A stretch of 24,556 nt of DNA from Brevundimonas sp. UBA2388. GTDB taxonomy: Bacteria; Pseudomonadota; Alphaproteobacteria; Caulobacterales; Caulobacteraceae. The DNA lies in contig DDSO01000018.1 in NCBI GenBank assembly GCA_002343425.1, forward strand, positions 1-24,556, written 5' to 3'. The position numbers and the translations under genes were made by a program. Shown piece by piece: positions 1 to 7,578 of this stretch. Within the stretch, counting starts at the first letter, position 1. Each line of letters starts with the position of its first letter. Below the pieces are notes generated by a model that was not told the DNA's origin, searched no databases, and saw only the letters and a list, made by a program, of their open reading frames with translations.

Positions 1-639
1 GGCGTAGCCGTCGAAGCCGGTCTCGATCAGCCGGTCCGAGGACTCGCGGCGCAGGTTTTCGAAGGTCGAGCCCTGCTGGATGCCGAACAGGGCCTGGGTC
101 TCGCGCGTTCCGAAGGCCGCCTTCGAGCGCGCGCCCCAGCGGGCCGACAGCTCCATGGCGGCGCGGGCGGCAGGCTCCTCGGCGGGCCAGCTAACGCACT
201 GGTCCAGCTGCATGGAGATGTCGGCGCCGATGCGGTCGGCCTGGATCTCGATCGAGCGTTCGGGGCTGAGGACGTATTTCGAGCCGTCGATATGGCTGGC
301 GAAGGTAACGGCCTCCTCCTTCACCTTCGAAATCCCGGCCAGCGACATGACCTGGAAGCCGCCGCTGTCGGTCAGGATCGGCCTGGTCCAGCCCATGAAT
401 TTGTGCAGCCCACCGAGCCGCTCCATCCGCTCGAGGCCGGGGCGCAGCATCAGGTGGTAGGTGTTGCCAAGGATGATGTCGGCGCCGGTCTGGGCGACCT
501 GGTCCACCGTCATGGCCTTGACTGTGGCGGCGGTGCCGACGGGCATGAAGGCCGGCGTGCGGATGTCGCCGCGCGGTGTCTTCAGCACCCCGGTGCGGGC
601 GCGGACTTCGGTGGCGGTGATGTCGAAGGGAAAGGGCAT
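1..639 (-). CDS. tgt: Queuine tRNA-ribosyltransferase (TGT), 3' end cut off by window
   Basis: Exchanges guanine 34 for preQ1 in tRNAs with a GUN anticodon, the first tRNA-level step of queuosine synthesis. The reading frame stays open to base 1, giving the first 213 residues. Seen: the TDSGGFQ motif (Asp91, the family's active-site general base), Asp146 in LDQC, and the GIQQG substrate-binding motif at 186-190. The sequence stops in a GFDGYA segment just before the family's GG loop, so the nucleophilic aspartate and the zinc-binding cysteines lie outside the window. The start ATG overlaps the queA stop as TGATG, which implies translational coupling with queA. Full-length bacterial TGT has about 370-390 residues. 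No internal defect is seen. Identity is firm; only the C-terminal half is unseen. Confidence 0.96.
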   Translation of the reverse strand, partial: MPFPFDITATEVRARTGVLKTPRGDIRTPAFMPVGTAATVKAMTVDQVAQTGADIILGNTYHLMLRPGLERMERLGGLHKFMGWTRPILTDSGGFQVMSLAGISKVKEEAVTFASHIDGSKYVLSPERSIEIQADRIGADISMQLDQCVSWPAEEPAARAAMELSARWGARSKAAFGTRETQALFGIQQGSTFENLRRESSDRLIETGFDGYA

Positions 640-1742
640 CAGGCGGCGCGGAATAGCAGGCTGCCATCCCCGTAGGAATAGAAGCGGTAGCCGTCCTTCA
701 CCGCATGGGCATAGGCCGCCTTCATCGTCTCCAGCCCGGCGAAGGCGCTGACCAGCATGAACAGGGTCGATTTCGGCAGGTGGAAATTGGTCATCAGCAC
801 ATCGACGGCGCGGAAGCGGTAGCCGGGGGTGATGAAGATGGCGGTGTCGCCGTGGAAGGGGCGGACTTCGCCTTCCGGCGTCGTGGCGCTCTCCAGAAGG
901 CGCAGGGAGGTGGTGCCTACGCAGACGATCCGGCCGCCCGCCGCGCGCACGGCGTTCAGGGCTTGGGCGGTCTGTGCGGAGACCTCCCCCCATTCCGAAT
1001 GCATCCTGTGGTCGGCGGTGTCGTCCGCCTTGACCGGCAGGAAGGTCCCGGCCCCGACGTGCAGGGTGACGGCGTGCGTGGAGACCCCGCGGGCCTCGAT
1101 CGCGGCCATCAGGGCCGGGGTGAAATGCAGGCCCGCCGTCGGGGCGGCGACCGAGCCGTCCCATTTCGCGAACAGTGTCTGGTAGTCCGACCGGTCGCGG
1201 TCGTCCTCGGCCCGCTTGGCGGCGATATAGGGGGGCAGGGGCATCACCCCGACGTCGCGGATGGCCTCGTCCAGCGCGGGGCCCGCAAGGTCGAAGCGCA
1301 GCGCAACCAGCCCGTCCTCGCCCTTGTCGACCACGGTCGCGTCGAGGCTTCCGAGCAGACATGCGCCGTCGGCCGCCGCGCCGAAGCGGATGCGGTCCCC
1401 CGCCTTGATCCGCTTGCCCGGCTTCATGAAGGCGGACCAGACGTCGGGCGCGTCCCGATGATGCAGGGTGGCCTCGACGGCGACGGTGAGGGTCTCGCCC
1501 TCCGGTCCTTCGATCACGGGATTTGGCCGCTCGCGCACCCCCGCCAACCGGGCCGGGATCACCCGGGTGTCGTTGAACACCAGGGCGTCGCCGGGCCGCA
1601 GGAAGTCCGGCAGGTCGCGGATGATCCGGTCTTCGAGCTCGCCGTCCCGCACCACCAGGAGGCGCGCGGAATCCCGCGGCTCGGCGGGGCGGAGCGCGAT
1701 CCGGTCGTCCGGGAGGTCAAAGTCGAAATCGGCGGTCTTCAT
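639..1742 (-). CDS. queA: S-adenosylmethionine:tRNA ribosyltransferase-isomerase
   Basis: Transfers and isomerises the ribosyl group of SAM onto preQ1 in tRNA to form epoxyqueuosine. The product has 367 residues, close to the family's usual 340-360. Family segments seen are the N-terminal [15 protein letters not shown] stretch, [43 protein letters not shown] and the C-terminal [15 protein letters not shown]. It lies first in a queA-tgt transcription unit and shares one base with the tgt start. It is divergent from the hydrolase at 1861, with about 118 bp between that must hold both promoters. No preQ1 riboswitch was recognised upstream. It complements the queC-queE-queD operon at 9945-11658. 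Confidence 0.97.
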   Translation of the reverse strand: MKTADFDFDLPDDRIALRPAEPRDSARLLVVRDGELEDRIIRDLPDFLRPGDALVFNDTRVIPARLAGVRERPNPVIEGPEGETLTVAVEATLHHRDAPDVWSAFMKPGKRIKAGDRIRFGAAADGACLLGSLDATVVDKGEDGLVALRFDLAGPALDEAIRDVGVMPLPPYIAAKRAEDDRDRSDYQTLFAKWDGSVAAPTAGLHFTPALMAAIEARGVSTHAVTLHVGAGTFLPVKADDTADHRMHSEWGEVSAQTAQALNAVRAAGGRIVCVGTTSLRLLESATTPEGEVRPFHGDTAIFITPGYRFRAVDVLMTNFHLPKSTLFMLVSAFAGLETMKAAYAHAVKDGYRFYSYGDGSLLFRAA

Positions 1743-1860
1743 GAAGCGGGGCAGAGGCCACAGGGCCGGGGCCGGGTCAAGGCGGCCAGTCCGGTCGGTC
1801 GGGTGAGGTGATTGACCGGGAATCCTCTGCTATCGATGGAGGGCTTTCAGGGAGGATGTG

Positions 1861-2736
1861 ATGCGCGTTGTCTGCGCCCTTGTTTGTCTCATGGCCGTGG
1901 CCGCTCCGGCGCTAGCCCAGTCTCCTTCCATGGAAGCCCTGGCAGAGGCGCGGACCGCAGCCAGCGAACCGGATCTGGTTCAGTCCTACGGCCCGGCTCC
2001 GTTGCAGTTTGGCCATCTCCGCCTGCCGCCGGGCGAGGGGCCCCATCCGGTGGCGGTTCTGGTCCATGGCGGGTGCTGGTCTGCTGGCTATGAGGACCTC
2101 TCGGGGATGGGGCCGCTGGCCGATGCCCTTTCCGCCCGGGGCCTGGCCACCTGGAATTTGGCCTATCGCAGGCTGGGGGATGAGGGCGGAGGCTGGCCGG
2201 GGACCTTCGGGGATATTGCGGCCGGCATCGATCATCTGCGGGCCCTCAGCGCCGATCACCCGCTGGACCTGTCGCGCGTTGTGGTGGTCGGCCATTCTTC
2301 CGGCGCCCATCTTGCGCTCTGGGCGGCGGCACGGACCTCGGCGGCCGACGCCCGTTTCGGAGCCACGCCCCTGACGCCCTTGGCCGTGGCGGCCATCGAC
2401 GGCCCTGGCGCGCTGGCGCCCCTGATCGGCGTGGATGAGTCGATCTGCGGCCAGCCGGTGATCGTGCGGTTCATGGGGGGCACGCCCGAGGAACGCCCGG
2501 ACGCCTACCGCGCCGCCACACCACAGGAACACCTGCCTCTTGGCGTACGCCAGCTCCTGATCAGGGCCGAATTGGCTCCCTTGATGGCACAGTATGTCGA
2601 AGCGGCGACCGCATCCGGGGACGCGGTTGAAGTCCTCGACCTTGAGGACGCCGATCACTTTGACGGTATTGTGCCCGGGCGGCCGATTGGCGACCGTGTG
2701 GCCGATGCCATCAACGCGCTCGTCCAGGCCCGATAG
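1861..2736 (+). CDS. Exported alpha/beta hydrolase (esterase/formamidase-like)
   Basis: A 291-residue serine hydrolase, probably periplasmic. A signal peptide covers residues 1-20, with predicted cleavage after ALA. Seen: an HGG oxyanion-hole motif at 69-71, the nucleophile elbow GHSSG with Ser146, and His266 in a DADHFDG segment as the likely catalytic histidine. The HGG plus GHSSG pattern is that of the carboxylesterase/kynurenine-formamidase-like branch; the substrate cannot be read from the sequence. The ATG at 1861 is chosen because AGGGAGG at 1849-1855 is 5 bases away. A GTG at 1858 in the same frame is too close to that site. It is divergent from queA and followed by lysS on the same strand about 52 bp later. 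Confidence 0.85.
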   Translation: MRVVCALVCLMAVAAPALAQSPSMEALAEARTAASEPDLVQSYGPAPLQFGHLRLPPGEGPHPVAVLVHGGCWSAGYEDLSGMGPLADALSARGLATWNLAYRRLGDEGGGWPGTFGDIAAGIDHLRALSADHPLDLSRVVVVGHSSGAHLALWAAARTSAADARFGATPLTPLAVAAIDGPGALAPLIGVDESICGQPVIVRFMGGTPEERPDAYRAATPQEHLPLGVRQLLIRAELAPLMAQYVEAATASGDAVEVLDLEDADHFDGIVPGRPIGDRVADAINALVQAR

Positions 2737-2788
2737 CGCGAGGCGGTCGGCATTGACCTTGCGGTTGCCAGCCGCCAAACCCGCCAGC

Positions 2789-4462
2789 ATGCTGCAGAAC
2801 CTCGAAGCCCTCGCGCGCGACGCCAAATCGTGGCCGTTCGAACAGGCCCGCAATCTTCTGGCCCATGTGCTGAAGAAGCGGCTGAGCGACGCTGAGCGGA
2901 ATGCGGCAAAACTGCTGATCGACGCCGGCAAGGCGGACGAGGCGCTGGCGACCTTTGAGGCGCTGCAGAAGCCCGTCATCTTCGAAACCGGCTACGGACC
3001 GTCCGGCCTGCCGCACATGGGCACCTTTGGCGAGGTGGCGCGCACGACCATGGTACGCAATGCCTTTCGGGCCCTGACCGGCGACCATTGGCCGACGCGG
3101 CTGATCGCGTTCAGCGACGACATGGACGGCCTGCGCAAGGTGCCCGAGGGTGTGCCCAATCCCGGGATGCTGGCGGAGGACCTGCACAAGCCGTTGACCG
3201 TTGTGCGCGACCCGTTCGGGACACACGACAGCTTCGGCGCGCACAACAACGCTCGCCTGCGCGCCTTCCTCGACGGATTCGGCTTCGACTATGAGTTCCT
3301 GTCCTCGACGGAGCAGTACAAGGCCGGCCGCTTCGACGCGACGCTTCTGACCCTGCTGGAGCGGTTCGACGCCATCCAGGCCATCATGCTGCCGACCCTG
3401 GGCGAGGAGCGCCGCGCCACCTATTCGCCCTTCCTGCCGGTCAGCCCCGTCACCGGCCATGTGCTGCAGGTCCCGACCCTCGAGCGGAACGTCGCCAAGG
3501 GAACGATCACCTTTGACGACCCCGCCGGCGGCCGTACCGAGCTCCCCGTCACCGGCGGCCATGTGAAGCTGCAGTGGAAGCCGGACTGGGCCATGCGCTG
3601 GACGGCGCTGGACATTGACTACGAGATGTCGGGCAAGGACCTGATCGAGAGCGTGCGCGAGAGCTCCAAGGTCTGCCGTGCGCTCGGCGGTGTTCCGCCC
3701 GAGGGGTTCAACTACGAGCTCTTCCTCGACATCGAGGGCAAGAAGATCTCCAAGTCGAAGGGCAACGGCCTGACGATGGACGAATGGCTGCGCTACGGCA
3801 CGCCCGAGTCGCTGAGCTGGTATATGTTCCAGTCGCCGAAATCGGCCAAGAGTCTGCATTTCAACGTCATTCCGCGGGCCATCGACGATTATCTCGCCTT
3901 CATCGAGGCGTACAAGACGCAGGATCCGGCCAAGCAGATCGACAACGCCGTCTGGTCGATCCACGCCGGGTCGCCGCCGACCCATACCTCGCCGGTGTCA
4001 TTCGGCCTGCTGCTGAACCTCGTCGCCGTGGCCAACGCCTCGAACAAGGACCAGCTCTGGGCCTATTTCGCGAAATATCTGCCGGATGCGACGCCCGCCA
4101 GCGAGCCGCTGCTCGACCGGCTGATGGGGCATGCGCTGAACTACTACGAGGACTTCGTGAAGCCGACGAAATCCTATCGTGCGCCTGACGAGAAGGAGAA
4201 GACGGCCCTGCTCGACCTTGCGGCTCGCCTGAAGGCCCTGCCGGCCGACACGACCGACGGCGAACTGATCCAGACCGAGGTGTACTCTGTGGGCAAGGAT
4301 CACGCCTTCGAGCCCCTGCGTGCGTGGTTCGGGGCGCTGTACGAGGTGCTGCTGGGCGCATCCCAGGGCCCCCGCTTCGGCTCGTTCGCCGCAATCTACG
4401 GCCTTTCGCAGACGATCGGGCTGATCGAGGCGGGCGCGAACGGGAAGCTGGCTGAAGCGTGA
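2789..4462 (+). CDS. lysS: Class I lysyl-tRNA synthetase
   Basis: Charges tRNA-Lys with lysine. This is the class I (archaeal-type) enzyme, with a Rossmann catalytic core, rather than the class II enzyme of most bacteria; Alphaproteobacteria commonly carry it. Seen: a HIGH-type motif in [10 protein letters not shown] (His76-Gly78) and a KMSKS-type motif KISKS at 319-323, followed by the helical anticodon-binding part. The product has 557 residues, within the usual 510-560. The start is uncertain: no good ribosome-binding site precedes the ATG at 2789, and a TTG at 2753 in the same frame has GAGG at 2740-2743 nine bases ahead. The frame is also open further upstream into the hydrolase gene, but that part is antisense-like and not family sequence. 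Confidence 0.95.
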   Translation: MLQNLEALARDAKSWPFEQARNLLAHVLKKRLSDAERNAAKLLIDAGKADEALATFEALQKPVIFETGYGPSGLPHMGTFGEVARTTMVRNAFRALTGDHWPTRLIAFSDDMDGLRKVPEGVPNPGMLAEDLHKPLTVVRDPFGTHDSFGAHNNARLRAFLDGFGFDYEFLSSTEQYKAGRFDATLLTLLERFDAIQAIMLPTLGEERRATYSPFLPVSPVTGHVLQVPTLERNVAKGTITFDDPAGGRTELPVTGGHVKLQWKPDWAMRWTALDIDYEMSGKDLIESVRESSKVCRALGGVPPEGFNYELFLDIEGKKISKSKGNGLTMDEWLRYGTPESLSWYMFQSPKSAKSLHFNVIPRAIDDYLAFIEAYKTQDPAKQIDNAVWSIHAGSPPTHTSPVSFGLLLNLVAVANASNKDQLWAYFAKYLPDATPASEPLLDRLMGHALNYYEDFVKPTKSYRAPDEKEKTALLDLAARLKALPADTTDGELIQTEVYSVGKDHAFEPLRAWFGALYEVLLGASQGPRFGSFAAIYGLSQTIGLIEAGANGKLAEA

Positions 4463-4489
4463 CAACAGGACGTCGCCTCTTCCGGCGAG

Positions 4490-4509
4490 GTTCATGAACC
4501 CAATATAAC
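4490..4509 (+). promoter_or_regulatory. Perfect 10-bp palindrome next to a -10-like hexamer
   Basis: GTTCATGAAC at 4490-4499 is a perfect palindrome. Five bases later TATAAC (4504-4509) matches five of six bases of a sigma-70 -10 box. No clear -35 box is seen. The position suits an operator overlapping the promoter of the SH3 gene at 4587. This is inference from the sequence alone. Confidence 0.3.
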
Positions 4510-4514
4510 GGCGC

Positions 4515-4546
4515 GGCTCCGGGAGCCTTCATGCGCCGTCGCGCAT
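4515..4546 (+). other. Two back-to-back inverted repeats between lysS and the SH3 gene
   Basis: GGCTCC and GGAGCC (4515-4520, 4522-4527) form one inverted repeat with a single-base spacer. ATGCGC and GCGCAT (4531-4536, 4541-4546) form a second with a CGTC loop. There is no strong T run after either. They could end lysS transcription or fold in the 5' leader of the SH3 gene. Confidence 0.4.
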
Positions 4547-4586
4547 TCTCCCTGCCATCGACCAACCTCGATGAATGGAGAGAGCC

Positions 4587-5060
4587 ATGTCGAAGATCAT
4601 GAAATCCACCCTGGCCACCGCCGCCGCCCTTGCGGCGCTGGTGACCGCGGTCCCGACCGTGTCGATGGCCCAGCAGGCCAACGGCGTCACCAACTGCGAC
4701 GCCCCCGGCGGACGCCAACGCGCCGGCGCCATGATCGGCGGCGTGCTCGGCGCCCTGGCAGGCAGCCAGGTATCGGACAATGAGCGGGCCCTCGGCGCCG
4801 TGGTCGGCGCCGGCGCCGGCGCCGCCGCCGGTTCCTACATCGGCTGCAACCAGCAACGTGCCCGCGCCGACAGCGCCACCTCGGGCGGGGCCTACCGCGC
4901 CACGTCCAACCTGCGCATCCGTTCGGGTCCCGGAACCAACTACCGCCAGGTCGGCACGCTTTCGGCCGGCCAGCCGTTCAGCGCCACCGGCTCGCAGGGT
5001 GAATGGGTTCAGATCGCCGGTGGCGGCTGGGTCAACGCCCGTTACGTCGCCGCAAACTAG
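4587..5060 (+). CDS. Exported glycine-zipper and SH3b-domain protein
   Basis: A 157-residue envelope protein. It has an N-terminal signal peptide (residues 1 to about 27, cleavage after SMA), then a glycine-zipper stretch rich in AGAMIGG / GAVVGAGAGAAAG motifs (about 45-85), then a bacterial SH3 (SH3b) domain with the hallmark NLRIRSGPGTNY and a C-terminal GGWVNARYV. SH3b domains usually bind peptidoglycan or wall peptides, and glycine zippers pack in membranes, so a periplasmic structural or sensing role is inferred. The ATG at 4587 is preferred over the in-frame ATG at 4575 because GGAGAG (4577-4582) lies just upstream of it. It is convergent with the S24 regulator, with a shared hairpin between. 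Confidence 0.85.
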   Translation: MSKIMKSTLATAAALAALVTAVPTVSMAQQANGVTNCDAPGGRQRAGAMIGGVLGALAGSQVSDNERALGAVVGAGAGAAAGSYIGCNQQRARADSATSGGAYRATSNLRIRSGPGTNYRQVGTLSAGQPFSATGSQGEWVQIAGGGWVNARYVAAN

Positions 5061-5085
5061 ATTTGCATAGTCAGGCGTAACGAAG

Positions 5086-5110
5086 AGGCCGTCCTTTCGG
5101 GGGCGGCCTT
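5086..5110. terminator. Hairpin between convergent genes, likely bidirectional terminator
   Basis: GGCCGTCC at 5087-5094 pairs with GGGCGGCC at 5101-5108 (one T-G wobble), with a six-base loop, and the stem extends by an A-T pair and a G-T wobble. It sits 26 bases after the SH3 gene stop and just outside the S24 gene stop. TTCTTG follows on the plus strand and CTTCG on the minus strand, so the U tract is weak. Confidence 0.65.
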
Positions 5111-5114
5111 CTTG

Positions 5115-5750
5115 CTACTGACTGACCCAAAGGATCCGGCCCATCCAGACGACATCCTTGCGGGCCACAATCCGCGCGTCATAGGCCGGATTGACCGAGG
5201 CGAGGGTCACGGCCCGCGCTGTCAGCGCAGCGACCTCCTTGGCGAGGGTCTCGCCGCCCGTGGTCCGCACCACCACCCGGTCGCCCTTGCGGACCTCCGT
5301 CGCCTCGCGATCAACGATGACCCGGTCGCCCTCGCGGTACAGGGGCGCCATGGAGTCCCCGACGATACGCAGGCTGAGCAGGCTGTCCTTCGGCCTGGGC
5401 AGGTGGGTCTGCTCCCAGCCGTCGCCGATGGGCAGGCCCGCATCATCAAAGAAGCCCTCCAGCCCCGCCTGGGCCATGCCCAGCATGGGCACCGTCGAGG
5501 GCCGTTCCGTTGCATCCCCGGCCAGGGCCGCAAACTCGCCCAGCGACAGGCCGGTCACCGTGAGGATCCGCGTCAGGCTTTCGGTCGAGGGCCAGCGCGG
5601 TCGCGGCGTCTCGCCCGGTCCGAACCGTTTGGACGGATTGAAGCTGGTCGCATCCAGGCCGGCCCGCCTGGCCAGGGCCGAGACGCTCAGCCCCTCCTGG
5701 CGGGCGAGGCCGTCGATCGCCTTCCAGAGCTGGGCATGGGAGAGGGGCAT
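5115..5750 (-). CDS. HTH regulator with LexA-fold S24 peptidase domain
   Basis: A 211-residue repressor-like protein. The N-terminal 75 or so residues form a helix-turn-helix domain (LSVSALARRAGL at 21-32). The C-terminal half is a LexA/UmuD/CI-type S24 serine peptidase fold with Ser133 in GDSMAP and Lys171 in ETLAKEV as the Ser/Lys dyad. An Ala95-Gly96 pair in MAQAGLEGF sits where such proteins self-cleave. The helix-turn-helix is not the LexA winged helix, so this is not the SOS LexA itself; phage-CI-like or stress-responsive chromosomal regulators share this design. No prophage genes surround it. A perfect 15-bp palindrome lies 32 bp upstream and is a candidate autoregulatory site. The ATG at 5750 is the first in frame; its ribosome-binding site is weak. 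Confidence 0.88.
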   Translation of the reverse strand: MPLSHAQLWKAIDGLARQEGLSVSALARRAGLDATSFNPSKRFGPGETPRPRWPSTESLTRILTVTGLSLGEFAALAGDATERPSTVPMLGMAQAGLEGFFDDAGLPIGDGWEQTHLPRPKDSLLSLRIVGDSMAPLYREGDRVIVDREATEVRKGDRVVVRTTGGETLAKEVAALTARAVTLASVNPAYDARIVARKDVVWMGRILWVSQ

Positions 5751-5782
5751 GGGTTCACCGCGACCGAGGGGTCGATTTGGCG

Positions 5783-5797
5783 ATATTCCAGGAATAT
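5783..5797. promoter_or_regulatory. Perfect 15-bp palindrome upstream of the S24 regulator, candidate operator
   Basis: ATATTCC and GGAATAT flank a single A/T base. The element is AT-rich in a GC-rich surrounding and lies 32 bp before the regulator's start codon, a typical place for an autoregulatory operator. Which protein binds it is inference. Confidence 0.5.
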
Positions 5798-5800
5798 AAG

Positions 5801-5817
5801 CCTGCGTGCAACGCAGG
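5801..5817 (-). terminator. Short GC hairpin after the membrane-protein stop
   Basis: CCTGCGT and ACGCAGG, 7 bp each with a GCA loop, begin 2 bases past the stop of the membrane-protein gene at 5820. No T run follows. It may end that transcript or form part of the regulator's control region. Confidence 0.4.
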
Positions 5818-5819
5818 GC

Positions 5820-6248
5820 CTACTCCAGCCCGGCGGCGCGGCGCTCCTGCCAGGCCCAGAAGGTGCCGATGGCGATGACCAGAAGGATGCCGGTGCTGGC
5901 CAGGTTGATGACCGCATAGAAGGCGGAGGCCGGCGGCCGTATGTCGACGAGAGTCAGCACGTGGCTCATGGCGACCAGCGACTGGAGGGCTGATGCCCAT
6001 ACGGGCCAGGAGCGGCGACTTTTCCACGCCAGGGCCACCCAGACCCCGAGCATGATCAGGTCGATGCCCATCAGGCCCCATTGGGTGCCGGGGGTCGCGC
6101 CGTCGCCCTGGACCAGCAGGGAGGCGAACCAGGCAAGTACATAGGCTCCGCCGCCGATGCGCTCCGGCTCATCGCCCTTCAGGAAGGCGAAAGCGACAAC
6201 CAACACTGTCAGGCCAGCCCCGATCTGGGTTGGCAGGGTGTCAAACAT
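5820..6248 (-). CDS. Small multi-pass inner-membrane protein, unknown function
   Basis: A 142-residue hydrophobic protein with about four to five membrane helices (roughly residues 8-24, 32-47, 57-74, 82-100 and 107-131) and a basic/acidic C-terminus ERRAAGLE. No family motif was recognised. The ATG at 6248 is chosen because it begins just before the first hydrophobic segment and has a GGGGGCG stretch about 6 bases upstream. The frame extends 14 residues upstream to 6290, but that part is hydrophilic and would reach close to the hairpin at 6299-6323. It lies between the S24 regulator and the helical pair, all on the minus strand but separated by hairpins, so it is probably its own unit. Confidence 0.7.
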   Translation of the reverse strand: MFDTLPTQIGAGLTVLVVAFAFLKGDEPERIGGGAYVLAWFASLLVQGDGATPGTQWGLMGIDLIMLGVWVALAWKSRRSWPVWASALQSLVAMSHVLTLVDIRPPASAFYAVINLASTGILLVIAIGTFWAWQERRAAGLE

Positions 6249-6298
6249 CAAATCGCCCCCATGCCGAATGGCACGGGGGCGACAATGCAACGAGTCTG

Positions 6299-6323
6299 CC
6301 CAGACCGGAATGACCGGTGTGGG
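6299..6323 (-). terminator. Strong hairpin after the helical pair
   Basis: CCCAGACCGG (6299-6308) and CCGGTGTGGG (6314-6323) are inverted repeats of ten bases with one mismatch and a five-base loop. The hairpin starts 13 bases past the stop at 6337 on the minus strand. The following bases are not T-rich, so Rho-independent activity is uncertain. Confidence 0.5.
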
Positions 6324-6336
6324 ACATTACGCCGAA

Positions 6337-6690
6337 TTAAACCGCGCGGAGAGTCCGCGGACGGGCCAGCTCGCCGGTGGTCGGGAGCGTGGTGGATTCC
6401 GGCTTGTTCATGTGGCCGGAGGCGTAGACGCCGTAGCCGAGGCGACGGTGATCCTTGGCCAGTTCCTCGTGGCAGGCCACGAGGGCTTCACGGGCGGTCG
6501 CCATGGCGGCGATGGCTTCCATCGCACGGGCTTGCGAACCGGCGCCGGAGATCGGCGAGAGGCTGAGCACCGTACGGGCGCCGATCATAGACTGGATGAG
6601 CGTCGTCGCCTGGGCGATGGCGGTGTCCAGCGATTGTTCTGCGGAATTCAGGTCGCCGGCGACGCTGGCGATCACTTCAGCCTTGTTCAT
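6337..6690 (-). CDS. Small helical protein, paralogue of its upstream neighbour; unknown function
   Basis: A 117-residue, mostly helical soluble protein with no signal peptide and no recognised family. Residues from about 16 to 86 resemble the protein encoded at 6725-7114: SAEQSLDTAIAQATTLI here against AAESAIDQALIETATLA there, and AMATAREALVACHEELA here against ALSDARAHIVETHNTLT there, each ending in a basic patch plus LG (DHRRLG / ARKLG). The pattern suggests two antiparallel amphipathic helices, followed by a disordered, proline- and charge-rich tail. GGGAGG lies 5 bases before the ATG and can pair with CTCCC just after the upstream stop. It is very probably co-transcribed with its paralogue, with a 34-base gap. 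Real coding is supported by the paralogy; function cannot be assigned. Confidence 0.72.
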   Translation of the reverse strand: MNKAEVIASVAGDLNSAEQSLDTAIAQATTLIQSMIGARTVLSLSPISGAGSQARAMEAIAAMATAREALVACHEELAKDHRRLGYGVYASGHMNKPESTTLPTTGELARPRTLRAV

Positions 6691-6696
6691 GTAAGC

Positions 6697-6724
6697 CTCC
6701 CACTAAAAAACGGTAAACGGGGAG
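6697..6724 (-). promoter_or_regulatory. Possible hairpin masking the ribosome-binding site of the 6690 gene
   Basis: On the minus strand CTCCC (6724-6720), immediately after the upstream gene's TAA, can pair with GGGAG (6701-6697) of the ribosome-binding site. The stem is only 5 bp with a long loop containing six Ts. Alone it is weak; a similar, stronger arrangement precedes the paralogue at 7114. Confidence 0.35.
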
Positions 6725-7114
6725 TTAACACGCAATGGTTCTCCTTGGTAGGGATTTGTTGACCATGTCCGGCGCGACGCCGGGACCGTCGCCACCTCCA
6801 CCACCGATCGGCGGCCCGTCGCCCGGCTTGTCCAGCGGTCCGACGGCGAGAGTCTCCAGCCCCAGTTTGCGGGCGAGGGCCGTCAGGGTGTTGTGAGTCT
6901 CGACGATATGGGCCCTCGCGTCGGACAGGGCGCTGATGGTCGCGGCGGTTCCGGCGAAGGCTCGCTGTCCCGCTACAGCCGACAACCATGCATCGGCCCG
7001 GGCCGCGGGCAGGGCCGCCGCGAGGGTCGCGGTTTCAATCAGGGCCTGATCGATCGCCGATTCGGCGGCGTACAGGCGAACGGCGAGAGCTTCGCCGACA
7101 GCTAGTCTGGTCAT
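6725..7114 (-). CDS. Small helical protein with Gly/Pro-rich tail, paralogue of its downstream neighbour
   Basis: A 129-residue protein, helical for about the first 90 residues and followed by a flexible tail with a run of glycines (PPIGGGGGDGPG) and a basic end (LPRRTIAC). The helical part aligns by eye with the protein at 6337-6690 (see that entry), so the two look like diverged products of a tandem duplication. There is no signal peptide, membrane segment or known motif. The ribosome-binding site GGGGAGA is 8 bases before the ATG and lies in the 3' arm of an 11-bp hairpin. It is the first gene of the pair. Function unknown. Confidence 0.72.
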   Translation of the reverse strand: MTRLAVGEALAVRLYAAESAIDQALIETATLAAALPAARADAWLSAVAGQRAFAGTAATISALSDARAHIVETHNTLTALARKLGLETLAVGPLDKPGDGPPIGGGGGDGPGVAPDMVNKSLPRRTIAC

Positions 7115-7121
7115 GTTTGAA

Positions 7122-7153
7122 TCTCCCCGTGACCTCGCGTCACAAACGGGAGA
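7122..7153 (-). promoter_or_regulatory. Leader hairpin that masks the ribosome-binding site of the 7114 gene
   Basis: Read on the minus strand, TCTCCC (7153-7148) pairs with GGGAGA (7127-7122), and inside that GTGAC (7143-7139) pairs with GTCAC (7133-7129) around a GCGAG loop, with a small internal loop between the two stems. The outer 3' arm is the ribosome-binding site, 8 bases from the ATG. The pairing is read directly; a role in translation control is inferred. Confidence 0.5.
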
Positions 7154-7179
7154 CCAGCATAGGTAGCAAACAAATACAA

Positions 7180-7578
7180 CTAATGGTCGTCGTCAGCCAT
7201 CAGGAAGTGAGCGGTCAGGGCGGCGATGGGTTGGGCCTCGTCGTCCTGCCAGGCCTCGGCGAGAACATGCGCGACCCTGCGTCCGGCCTTGCTGATCCGG
7301 GCGCGGGCATGGACGTCGACGGGACGGCCCGATCGCAGATAGGCGACGGTGACATTGATCGGTCTCGGCAGCTGCAACCTTGGGTACAGGGCGGCGACCT
7401 GGGCGACGGCGGTCAGTTCGAGCAGGGCGGCGGTCGAACCGCCGTGGAGAGCGGGCAGGACCGGATTGCCGATCAGTTTCTGATCGAACGGCATGGTGAC
7501 CGTCAGGGCCTGTCCTTCGCTTGCTGTCTTCAGGCCCAGAAACAGGGCGTAGGGCAGGCGGTCCAGCAGGTCGCTCAT
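7180..7578 (-). CDS. PaaI-type hotdog thioesterase
   Basis: A 132-residue single hotdog-fold protein, probably a cytosolic acyl-CoA thioesterase. The characteristic segment is LPALHGGSTAALLELTA, in which the HGG turn leads into the long central hotdog helix with a Glu at the catalytic position, followed by strands such as INVTVAYLRSGRP and VHARARISKAGRRVAHV. Substrate cannot be told. Its start overlaps the stop of the upstream hotdog gene by four bases (ATGA), so the two are translationally coupled and may form a heteromer, as hotdog proteins work as dimers or tetramers. Confidence 0.87.
   Translation of the reverse strand: MSDLLDRLPYALFLGLKTASEGQALTVTMPFDQKLIGNPVLPALHGGSTAALLELTAVAQVAALYPRLQLPRPINVTVAYLRSGRPVDVHARARISKAGRRVAHVLAEAWQDDEAQPIAALTAHFLMADDDH

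Noticed and set aside
1912..3985. Long minus-strand open frames opposite the hydrolase and lysS genes
   Set aside because: They are antisense to well-recognised genes, have Arg/Gly-rich composition without motifs, and are expected in high-GC DNA.
4490..4499. LexA (SOS) box before the SH3 gene
   Set aside because: The alphaproteobacterial LexA box is a GTTC-N7-GTTC direct repeat; GTTCATGAAC is a palindrome without that spacing.
6713..6728. CtrA-like site (TTAA-N7-TTTA on the minus strand) between the two helical-protein genes
   Set aside because: The second half-site has one mismatch, and the first half overlaps the upstream stop codon. One near match in 24 kb is expected by chance.
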